A stretch of DNA of 64,000 bases from Ifrita kowaldi (lineage: Eukaryota > Chordata > Aves > Passeriformes > Cinclosomatidae): contig VZRS01008261.1 in NCBI GenBank assembly GCA_013398055.1, forward strand, positions 1-64,000, written 5' to 3'. Positions 43,601 through 55,600 of the stretch are shown in pieces; the first letter of the stretch is position 1; every line of letters begins with the position of its first letter. The notes beneath the pieces were generated by a model. It saw only the letters and a list, made by a program, of their open reading frames with translations. It was not told where the DNA came from and did not search any database. Both the position numbers and the translations under genes were made by a program.

Positions 43601-46600
43601 CAAACTTCTGATGTGGTACCAGTGCTGTGAAATCATTTCAGTCACTCTGTGATGGCTTTGAAATCTGGAGCAGGTCTTAAAATAACTGTAATGCATTATG
43701 ATTGTGGTATTCAGGACACCACAATAAACTTGGACTGCCCTGCTTTTTGTTCAACACGACTTTATTTCCAATTGTGTCATTGCAACCTTAAGCCACTTTA
43801 TGTTTTCTTGAACTCAGCTAAGAGACAACTTCAAAATTTTTTATGGTCAGAATGATTTAATTCAAACATACTTCAATTTTAATTTATCATGCCAACTGGT
43901 CATGTTAAGGACCAGTTAGTTTCTTTCTTGTATTTACCATTATGCTTTAATTTTCTAGATATCAGTCTTTCAAATGCAGATTTCTGCCTTAATATTTTCT
44001 TTTTTTTTTTTGTTTTGCTAAACATGTTCTTGAGTCTCACCAGTTTTGTTAACTTGGTACATGTCTTGATGTGAAAGTTGGTTTTGTTGTTTTGTTGTCA
44101 CATGTATCTATTGTCCTGTGCAGTAAATTAATTATCTTAATATTTTTTCAGTGCCTGAGCAATACTCCTCCTCTGACTGACTATTTCCTGGAAGATAAAT
44201 ATGAAGCTGAAATAAATCAGAACAACCCACTGGGGATGAGGGGAGAAATTGCAGAAGCCTATGCAGATCTTATTAAACAGATGTGGTCTGGGAGACAGTC
44301 TCATGTAGCTCCACGTATGTTTAAGGTAAGTGTGTCATGTTCCTGTAGCACAACTCTGGGACAGAAGAAACAGTGAAAGCATAACATATTTTGATGTAAT
44401 GAAGGCAGTAAGGACAGAATTGCTCCAGTGTTTCATGTTTTGCATAAATGCTTTTCGGGGTACAGGGAGGAACTTGCCAGTGAGTATTGTCCTTCCTCAG
44501 GGTTGGCTGCTGCTATTTAATGTTACTTAGTAAATGACCTGCCAGCCTGAGAGCTGTTTACAGATGAATCAGAATGATCTTTGCTGCAAAACTAGGCATG
44601 CTTATATGAATTGCCAGCTGTCAACTTTGGTTAGTGAGAAAAGGTGTGCAAGTTACAAATCCAAAAAATTAAATTAAAAAGTGAAGAGCAAAATGCATCT
44701 CCTTGTCTATAACTCTGTTTATTGGTGTAATGTTCTCATTGCTCCAGTGTGAAGAGCTGCTTCCAGCTGAAATGTTGAAAGTAGCTGGGGAAATTGTTCT
44801 GGCACCTTTCCCTGTATTAGCCTGCAGTTCACCATGGCCTGCTGCCAGCAGAAGGTAGTGGAGAGCTGATCTCTGCAAAAGCCACGACCCCAGTGTTTTA
44901 TATCCTCTCACTCTTGCCTTTGTGTTTCAGACACAGGTTGGGCGATTTGCTCCTCAGTTTTCAGGATACCAGCAGCAGGATTCCCAGGAGCTCTTGGCTT
45001 TTCTACTGGATGGCTTGCATGAGGATTTGAACAGAGTGAAGAAGAAGCCCTACTTGGAGCTGAAGGATGCCAATGGCAGACCTGATTCGGTACAGTACCC
45101 TTGAGGATGGGCAGGTGGTGCTTCCCAGGGCATTTAGTTGGGTTCTGGGACACTTCCTGGCCTTCCTGCCCACAGGCCACACAAACATCCTTCCTACAGA
45201 GCAGTGTCCCTGGCACAGGAGAGCCTTGTCATGCCTTGTGGCACTCTACCTAAATAGAGAAAAGTAATTCTCTTGTGAGGTTTACCTGATAGAGGCCCAG
45301 TAAGTTCTTGTGTTCAGTTTTCTTCCTGAGACTAAAAATCTCATGCTAAGAGCAGCCTCTGATTGCACTGAACAAATGCCAGATGCCCTTTGGTAAGGAG
45401 TTGATAAGTTGTCTTGTGAAAGTCTTCATGGGATTGTAATTTGTCTCCTTTTAGACTTTCTTTGTGAAACATGGCCATCATTTTCCAAGAAGAAAAGCCT
45501 CTTTACTTTTTGATTGAAAGCTGTAACTGCAGTTGCCTTTCCAAAGCAAGAGGCAGAGCTTCATTCTTCCTGGGGAGTGGAGCATATCTGGTTGTCCTGA
45601 AGAGCAGCATGTGACCCTGTCACTGTCCCCTCAGCTCCATTTGTGCTTCTGGCATTGTGTGCACCCAGGAATACCTGATCAAACTCAGCTAAAACAAATA
45701 GATTAAATTTGACTTGAAGCAAGGCCTTAATTTCACTGAGAAGAAATCCCAGTTAGGTTGGACATAGTGGTAGATCCCCTTCCCTATGAAATTGACCTAT
45801 CAGTATCAGTTTTCCAAGTTTTCTTTGGTCCTGGTGCTCACCATGCTGTAGAAATCTTTGCAAGAAATAATTTCTAATATATTTTTAAAAATTATTTTAT
45901 AGGAAGTGGCAAAAGAAGCATGGGAGAATCATAGGCTGAGGAATGATTCCATCATTGTGGATATTTTCCATGGTCTTTTCAAGTCTACCCTTGTTTGTCC
46001 CAAATGCTCCAAAGTTTCTGTGACCTTTGATCCCTTCTGTTACTTAACTCTCCCACTGCCCTTGAGGAGGGATCGTCTCATGGAAGTGACCCTGGTATAT
46101 GCAGACCCACAGCGCAGACCTGTCCAGGTGAGCCATGTTGAAGACACAAATTTCTGTAAGTCATCTGAGTTCTTCCAGGTTTTAAAGTTGAGACTCTCAA
46201 AGTAATCTAAAGGACATTGATGTCCACCTTTGAGTGAGGTAATACGGATTTTTTAATGAAAAATCTGGCATGTGAAATCAAATGACTTTGTGAAAGCTCG
46301 GCTCATGAAACTAAGGTCATCTGGAAGTGGCTTCCTGTGGTGAAATGACCTGTGTGATGTGCTGCTCTCTGAAAGCAGCAATGTGCTTGCACTGTCATGT
46401 TTACCTCGTGTTACCTTGGAAAATGTAAAGATGTATTGTGTCCTGGGGCGCACAGCATCACCAGCCTGTCAAAGGAGGGGACTGTCCCACTCTGCTGTGC
46501 ACTGTGGCAGCCTCACCTCAAGTGCTGGGGGCAGTTTAGGTCATCACAACATGAAAAAGACATGACTCTTTAAAGACTGTTCAAAGAGAGCCATGAGGAT

Positions 46601-49600
46601 GGTGAAGGGTCTGGAGGGGAAGCCTTATTGTTATCACTGGGTTTGTTCAGCCTGGAGGAGACTCAGGGGAGAGACTTCACTGTGGTCTTCAATATCCTCA
46701 CAGAGGGAAGTGGAGGGGCAGGTACTGACCTGTTCACTGTTGTGACCAGTGACAGGACCCGAGGCAATGGCCTGAAGCTGAGTCAGGGGAGGTTTAGATT
46801 GGATATCAGGAAAAGGTTTTTCACTCAGGGGGTGGTTGGGCACTGGAACAGACTCCCCAGGGGATTGGTCACAGCACTAAGCCTGTCAGTTGGAGGAATG
46901 TTTAGACAACGCTCTCAAGCACATGGTGGGATTCTTGGGATGTCCTGTGCAGGCCCAGGAGTTGGGCTTGATGATCCTTATGGGTCCCTTCCAACTCAGC
47001 ATATTCTATGGTTCTGTGATTCTAAATGGGTAAGGCTTCTGAATTTCAAACAGAATTAAAAAATGATTCCTCTTAGGGAGGAAAAAAAAAAAAAGCATGT
47101 TTGCTTTTTCAGCCTCCTCAATAGACTGGTTTTAAATTTGCCCCCCACTTCATTTTCAAATGGACACACATATCCCTGAAGTAGCCTTGTGCATGCCACA
47201 CATCAGAGAAGCACAAGCTGGGGCACCCAGGCAGTGTGACTCGATGTCCTGATGCAGTTTTGGAGGAACTGATTGGCAGTATTTCCATGTCTGTCAAGAT
47301 TTTTGCTTTGACCTTTAGTAGTAATGAAGAGAATGGCTCTAAGATGTTTTTTATCAGAGAAAGAAACAGCAATTTTATGTTCTGAGCAAGCTGCTGTGTC
47401 TGGTGATTATTTTTTTTCTGGGTTTTACTACTGCTGAGCCTGATCACAGCAGAAGGCCAGCTGTTCAAGGCTTTCATTCCCTCCAAATCCCTGCTTTGTA
47501 AGGTAAAGCTGAGATCCAGAAGACATTTAAGTGCGTGGTTATGACCTTAACTTCAGCAGAACTCCTATAAATTAAAGATTTAAGAGTTTTAAGATTTTAT
47601 TTCCATTTTCTTGCTCTCTGCCTTGCATGGGTTTGTTTTGCCTGGTGTAAGCATGATGTTATCTTTGTTTCTAGTACCGGGTTGTGGTGCCAATGATGGG
47701 GGCCATCTCGGATCTGTGTGAATCACTTTCCAAACTCTCTGGTGTTCCTGCGGAAAATGTAAGGATAAATGCAGACAGTAATTTTGATAAATGTTTGTTT
47801 TTCTTGAAGCATTTTGGTGGCTTAGCTTTTATATGGGTGATAAACTGAACTTAATGGGTTAGTGACAAAACTGTCCCGAGTTAAAATGCTGTTCTTTTCT
47901 CCTAGAATTAAAAAGATGCATGAAAACAGTCTGTGTTTATTCTGATAGTTCCATTGCAGTAGAGAAGTTTAAGAGAAGGGACAGAAAAGTAAAGTACAAC
48001 TGATGTTGGTGTGCTGACAATTGTGATAGAGAATTGAAATAAACTGTTGCTTGAATTTAAAGGCAGTTTGCCTAAATTTATGTAAGCTTTTACTGTAATC
48101 ATTTTGCAAATATCACTTGCTGTCCTAGATGGTGGTGACAGACGTGTATAATCACCGATTCCACAAAATCTTCCAAATGGATGAAGGTTTAAATCACATC
48201 TTGCCAAAAGACGACATCTTTGTGTGAGTAAACTGGGAAAATGCCACATGTGAAAGACACTGCAAAACATTTGCTTTGGTTTCAGGTTCTAAAACGTGAT
48301 TCCTGTTCCCTCCCAAACTCTAAGGCTTCTTGTAGACCTTTTGCATGACTCAGCAGTAATGCAGCACTGCTCTTACCAGCAGATCAGCATGTGTGGTGCT
48401 CAGTAGGTATTTTTCTGACACAGGAGGTTATGGCCCTTGGGTCATAATGAACTTCTAGTTTGGTCTGTGTTACGCAGTTTAGAACTTCCTACAAGCCTCT
48501 TTCAGACATAATTATGTCTGGGTTAGAGTCATGCTCTCACTGACATTTTTAGTTTTGCTCAAGCTTGTTGTTATGTTTTCCAAATCAGCCAAAAGCCTTG
48601 GGTTGTTACTAGGATAGTATGAAGCCTAAGCTGTTGTACTCTGTGTTTCCAAAATCCATCATAGTTGTTAGAGCACCGTGACTAGGGGTTCTTCATAGAC
48701 TCTTGACTGGTGCTAAACACTGTTTGTATCTGAATTGTGGTTGTGAGGGACTTGAGCAAAGCTGAGAATTTGGTTGCATTTGATGTTCTACGTATGTGTG
48801 GTGGGTGAGGTATTTCCAGTCACCTCTGATATCTGGTGAGGTGAGGAGAGCAAAAGTCGTGTTCCTCTATTGCAGCTGAAATGTGAGAACATTCCAGTGC
48901 AAGAATATTGCTGCCATGAAATTGTTGGGTCTGTGTGAAGACCTGCACTGACATTCTGTGGTGCTGTGTGGACCTTTCACAGAGTGGTTTGCTGTGACAT
49001 ACTGGTGCCTTTTGTCATGCTGTCTGTTGTGACCTTATTGCTGAGATGTAATGAAGGAGTTTTGTAAAAGTTTTTGTCATGTTGCTGGTGTCTTCAGTTG
49101 TGTGACCAGTTAGGATGCGTGGGAGGGAATTTCTGTTCTGTGAAATCTGTTTGGGAGGGTGTTACAGAGTGTTAGTTTGTAAGTCTGTCTGTCTCTTCAG
49201 CAAGTAAAACATTTTAGAAACAAGAAGCATGATATTACAGTGGTAATTGCAAAAAAGCTCTGCTTTCATACAGGCATAACATGTTGTAAATCCCTCCACA
49301 GAAAACAACTTTGTCTGAATCAGGTCTGCTGTGGGGTGTGGCGGGAGCATTGGCTGAACTGCAGCTCCCAAGTGTATTTTCCTTTGCAATTGCCACTTCC
49401 TTTTATGTGCAGGACAGCTGTAAATGAGGTGCTGCTGTGAGTCACAGTGAGTGAACTGACCTAGGTTAAAAATAGCCTTCCAAGGAAGAGGAAAGGTAGC
49501 AGGAGGAAGTTTTGCAAATCCTGTTTTTCCATGTACACCCTCCAAGATCTTTTCAGCACTGAGGGGCAAGAGCAAGCAGCCAGGCACCAGGGCAAGAATT

Positions 49601-52600
49601 AGGAAAAAGCTGCTCATAGGAAGTCCCTTTAATGGGTAATGCTGCCAGGAAAAAGATATATAAAGTAATATTCTAACTACAGCTAAAAACCAGCATCCTT
49701 TTATTGAAAGGAAGTCTTGTCTCAAAAAACCAGCAGAGAAACACTTGTTCATAAAGAGGAAAGTTTTTTAAAGGCAAATGCATAACAACTTCTAGTGTGG
49801 ACATTCTACCTGCCTTGTCTGCTTATAAAAAGTCTGCTGTTAGGTGTTCTAAGATTTAATGAAGTCATTCAAGAAATGGTAATAGTAGTGTGAAGGTTCT
49901 TGAATTCCATTTTGTTTCCATCTGTTATTTTTTTGTCCTGCCGGCTTCAAGACGTGTTTTCCATTTGGGAATGTACTTGGAGTCATGGATGTACATCTCT
50001 GCCTTCTGCTTCTTCCAGAAAGGATGATTTTACAGTTAAAGAGGAACTTGTCAAGTGCTGCTCAAGATGTTGTGTTTCTGGCAGAAGTTATGGACAGTGA
50101 TGTGGCAGATCAGGTTTCTGCCCTCCTGCAGGTGCTGTGTGATGTGTGGCTGGGGAATGTGGTATGTGGTAGTTGTTTGTTCAGACTGCTGCTGCCAATA
50201 ACTTCAGGAGTTTCTGATATCTCAGCAACTTAACTTCTTGGATTACAGGCAAATATCTTCCTGTTTATTAAAGGGAGAAATAAAAAATATTTTTAAAAAT
50301 GTAAGTCTTTCAGAACCTTCCACCTTTAAAGAACAAGCTTGTTTCCACTTGAAATGTAGAGAAACATTTTATTTCCCCAAAGTCAATGAAGAAGAGTTTC
50401 TCACTAAAAAGCATATTTTTCTTCTTAAATTAAGGCAAATTCTTTAGAGAAGCAACAGGAAATTACTTGCTGCTTATGACTTGAAGGATGCTCTGTATGC
50501 CTGCATAGACCATGAAATGCTCAGCTTGGAAAAGGTGCTTCTGTACTGGAGATGGAGCTGTGGGGTGTAACACTGGTTACACTGAGTGATGCATCTTTCT
50601 CCTGTTCCTGAAAGAAAACTGTATCAATTAATGAAGGGGAACAGATGCCTTTCATTAGAAAGTACAACAGTGTAGGGTTTTACAGTCACAGTATTTTCAC
50701 CCAAAATTCACAATTGAAATAAATAACCTAAAAAAGGCTCAATAAACCATGCTAACTAAATCAAACATTTGTTTGCACCACATTTAGACTGGATATTGCC
50801 ACAAAGGAAACTCTTAAGAGCACTTTCTAGAGTGTTGGGTTGACAAGATAGCAATTGCTTTTTAAGAAAGGAGGAATCCTTCTGGAAGCTGCTGGCCTAC
50901 CATGTTTTGAAAACCATAATTTTTCCTAGGATTTGTTTGAATCACTTAATGGCCTTGTGTGGTAAGACTAAAACATACCAGCTTCTAGGAAAGTCTAGGA
51001 AAATAGAAGTTACAGAATGGATGGGTTTTTTAATAGTATTACTTATGTTATAAATCAAATAGGAAAGCTGCATCATTTCAGGGTATTGGGCTCTGTGCAG
51101 CAAAGCCAAGTGAGAGCTATGTCAGCTGTCAGGTGGGAAAAACAAACTCAAGAGGGATTATCTGGTAGTCCTGGCACCTTTTGCACGTTATGTTCTTAGG
51201 TACTAAATGTTAGCCTAGATGTGTTTCAAGTTGACATATGATGAAACCTGGGATATGACTGAGTACCATTAGTTAATTCTTTTTATTCAATGAAAAGATG
51301 TTTCCTAGAATCAAAGTGTCTCTTGTAGTTAAATGATACTCACTTCATGATACTTGGCTGTCTCATGTACTTGAACTCTTTCCTAATTCATATTTTATTG
51401 ATCCTGTCCCTTTTATATACTCATCATGTGCTCTTATTTCCCAGTAATGTCCAGTGGCAAGCCTTCCCCGTGGGAAACTGTAATGTGTACATCTCGCTCC
51501 TTGTTTTCAGTAGCTGCAGTTAGATGCTGTGTTTCTTTCACTGGTTAGAAAACAAAGGGAAAACTATCCAAAACAGAGTTAAATCAGTACAGCATATTCA
51601 GAAATAGGTATTTCTCATGTATATTTCCCCAAAACTTGTGTGCATTCCCCAGACTTATATTTTGAAATTACAGATGGCTCCTTGGGTCCTATTGATTTTT
51701 GAGGTCTTTTTCTGAAGGATTTTGAATTGGGGTGGACTCATGGGCCTTTTCTTTTGTTCTTCCTGATAGCCTCACCGAGTGAATTCTGAGAGAAGCTGTG
51801 ATAAACTGAAGACCACACCCTTCCGTTTAAATAATCTTTGTAAAGGTGTAACAGTTTCCTCACCTGAAAAGCACTCCTCCCTTCCACTGGCAAAAGCAAA
51901 CCAAGGTTGTTTTAGTAATCATCTGTGGTTTTTTGCTGGACTCTGAGAATCCAAAGAATGAGTGAGTAATGACAGGGCAGTACAAAGCCCCGGGGCTCTG
52001 AGTTTATGAGCAGCTGCCATCCAGTTGTTCCTTTGTTCCTTGCTCTCATTTGTCCCCCTCTAAACACGACATTGCTCAGAGTCCAGCAGATCTTCCACCT
52101 GTGATCACCTTTGTGGCTGTTTCCTGTAACAGAAATCAGTTGTTTCAGTGGTTCTGAAGCTGTAGGATCTGGTTGTAACTTAAACTGGCAGTTCTTGCCT
52201 TCTGTACGTTTCTTAGCATCATCTTAAGTTGTCTCAGTATTGAAAAAATTTAAATATAAATGTCAGTCTCTTACAGTGTTTCTGCAGGTTTGCTTTGCTG
52301 AGAGCAGTAGCCAGGCCTGCCTGTGACAACAACACCCCTGTGGTTTCACAGACTTCTGATTTTATTGTACTGTGCACTGATCAGCTGGCAGCACACAATT
52401 GAAAATTTGAAAACTCTTAACACTGCAGGAGATCTGTGCTCCAGCAGGTCTGTGATTAAAAAAAAAAATAATTAAAATCTGGTCTTTTGTACTGGTGTCT
52501 TGCTTTTGACATCAATGTCTGTTAAGTCTCAGCTTTCAGTTTGGGCCTCTGTTGGTTTGTTATTGAGCAGATCATGGATTTCCCTGGAATGGTGGGGTTG

Positions 52601-55600
52601 GAAATGTCACTGAGCAGGAACTCTCACAACACATTGCTGCAGGAATAGAGCAGCTGGAATGGACCTTGGCTTTTCTGAGCATTTGCTTGACAGAGGACAT
52701 GGTCTGCAGACTCAGATATTGTAGTCCAGACTGTGCTGTTGGTGAAATGTGCAGTATGTGGGATGTATGGAATATTGAGCTTGCACCTTGTATGGGTTAC
52801 TTCAGTGGTGGAAAAAACTGGGTGTTTTTCCTGTTTTCAGATAGGGAGGGAAGACACATTTAGCCTTCTGGTTTTTGCAGGGCATCTTGGACATCTTGAG
52901 ATGTGTATTGTGAATTTTAATGTGCTGCTGAAGTGGTGGGGAATGCTGAATCTGGGGGATCAAGGAAGGGGGTGAGAACTGGACTCCATCTGGAACTTAA
53001 ACTGAATGGATTGCAATATGGAAAACAAAGATGTGCCCTGGATGTCTAAGATACATTTTCCCTCTGAGCTGCTCAGTTTCTAGTTCATCAGTTCTGGTGT
53101 ATTATCTCACCTGTTGTGCTCTCTGATAGTAAAACCTCAAAAAGAAGAAATGCAAATACCACTGGGCTTCTTGATACTTAGGTGACTTTAAGTAACTTTG
53201 AAATGCATCCCAAAATGAACCTGGCACCTTTTAGACAAGAGTACAAAACTATACATTTTTTTCTCCAAGTCAGCTGAAAGGGAAGGAGAATTTGGTAATT
53301 TTGAAAATTCTCCAAGCCTGTTCTTTCACAAGGCTTTGCACTTACCTCTTTCTCAACTTGACAGTCTTGGAACTGTCAGGTAGTCCTGGTGCAAGTTGTG
53401 TTAATATTTAGCATCAGAGAAGAGCTGAGATGCAGAAGTGGAAGGGGTTGGTAGAAGCCTTGAACCAAGATCACTGACCTGGCATGCAGGGGCAGTGCAG
53501 CCAGAGAATGGTGGGAGTATCCCACTTCTCACCGTGTTGGAAATGATTCTCTCCAAGCATGTTGTTCTGTGGAAGGACAGGGAGGTCTGTGGCAAATGAT
53601 CAGAGCTCACTCCTCTAAAGGTGGTCTGCAAATCAATTTGATGACAGTAGTTCAGTGTTTGTGCTGAATGCTCTCGTTGCCCAGGCTAAGCAGAGCACAG
53701 CATTCAGCACACAACCCAAACACTTGCTATTTCTTTTCCTCAGGTTCTGGGAAGCCCAGCCCCACTAGGACCTCCGGCTCCCGCTCCAATATAACCCCCA
53801 CACATGCACCATGCTGGTGATATCCCATCACCAGGGATCCTGCTGGAGCTTGGAGCCGGCCTACAAGGGCTCGGGTAAGTACCACATGAAAACAAACTCC
53901 ACAGCCCATTTCAAGGGTATTGCTCTTAGTATTTCTTCTTAGTTCTTAGGAACTAAGAAGAAAAATGTTCTGATGGATAAACTAGATACCCCTGTTCTCT
54001 TAGCCTGGCTAATGGGGCATATTTCATAACATGTACTTTTTTTATTTATAAAAGTTTGACAAATTGATTTGCAGGTCACCTTTAACCTATAAAAGTGTGC
54101 GTATTTGAATAGGATCTTTTCAGTTTGCCATACATGCCATGTTTTCTGCCTTCTCTTACAACATGCTGTGTATTGCATTTAGATGAGTTCATGGTCTTGA
54201 GAAACCATCACTGGCTGCAGAGATGTCAGGTTTGTTAATGTGACTGAGGCTACAGAAGTTATTTAACTGAGTTAATGAGGTCAGTAGAACAGCAGGTCCA
54301 GTAGTTTTATACAAAACTTTTATACGTATTTGAGATGTGTGAGATCTTACAGCAGACTGATCTGTGAAGTTTGTTCACACTTGCTAAAATTGGGGTTTTC
54401 TTGTTTGAAATGAGGGTTTGCGTCCTTTCCAAAATGAACTTTTATTTATGTAAGCCTTGTATAAACTTCCTGTGTGAATTCCCTCATTGTTTTTAATCTT
54501 GTTCCTCTGCAAGACTGGCAAAATCCTTTGACCGGGTTCTACAGGGCAAGTTACCCACCATCTAAGAAAGTTGCATTTGCAGTCTCTTATCTCTTAGTTT
54601 ACTTTTTTGAGTCTGTTCTGGTATTCAGAAAGAAAGTGAACAGATTAAGAGCATCTCCTCTTCCTAGAAGAGATCAGAATATGTGCAGCAGTTTCTCCCA
54701 GGTTTTTTCCAATCCTGTGTTTATTCTCATTATCTGCCTCTGACCCTGTTGTGGTTTCTCAGCAGCATCTCTGGGTTGGTGTGCAGTAGTAACCCCTTTG
54801 GGGCAGATCTGTTCCAGCTTCTGCAGTGGAATTTTTTCCTGCCTTTTTCCATTTTCTTTCAAAATAGACGTCTTGGTTGTTGCTGGAGATTGACTTGGGA
54901 TCCACACAGTGTTTTGCAGCTGGAGTTAATATCGGAGATCCCGTCACCTGTGAGGGAATGTGTCAGTAACATACAACCAATATATTAGCCTGGTGTTTAG
55001 CTCAGACTATTTTTTGCTTTTGTCCTTCAATGTAACTCTGGTCCTTCATAGCTTTCCATCCTTCTGTGCTTAATTTCATTGTGCAATGGAACAAAAGTTA
55101 CCTCATTGCTCACTGCCGCCTTTCTGAACTGGAACTACAGACCTGAACCTTCATAATGCTGATAAGGGCTAGTCAACTCCTACCCTATTGCTTAGCAGTT
55201 TTCAGACACTTTTATGAGTTGTCATGAATTATAAAGGCAATCAACCAGTATCTAGCAATGTGGCAGCAGCTGAGCTAATGTTTCTGATTTCTAAAACGGT
55301 GTCGTGTAGTCTGGAGTAGCATCATCTTCATGTTCTATTATTTCAATTAAGTTGTAACATACAGAGTTGTGGGGGGTCTCATCCAGAAATTCCCAGTATC
55401 AGCTCTACAGCCTTCCTTAGACTGTACATAAAATACTTTGGTTTTGGTTCTTTTTTTCAAGGGATAGCTGTTGCTCAGGAGATCATAAAGGCGACAGATC
55501 TTGATTCTGATATGTCTGCTTTTAGTACTAGTATGTAAAAGGTGTTCTGAGGTGGGGTGGGCAGAGGGGCACTTGAGTAACCGAGATGCGTTGTGGTGAG

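Larger units (their letters stand above)
42198..48128 (+). other. USP4: USP4 introns 7-12
   Basis: Introns of 370-1547 bases lie between exons 7 and 13. Apart from the CR1 copy in intron 11 and a small tandem in intron 8, I recognise nothing in them. Confidence 0.75.
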
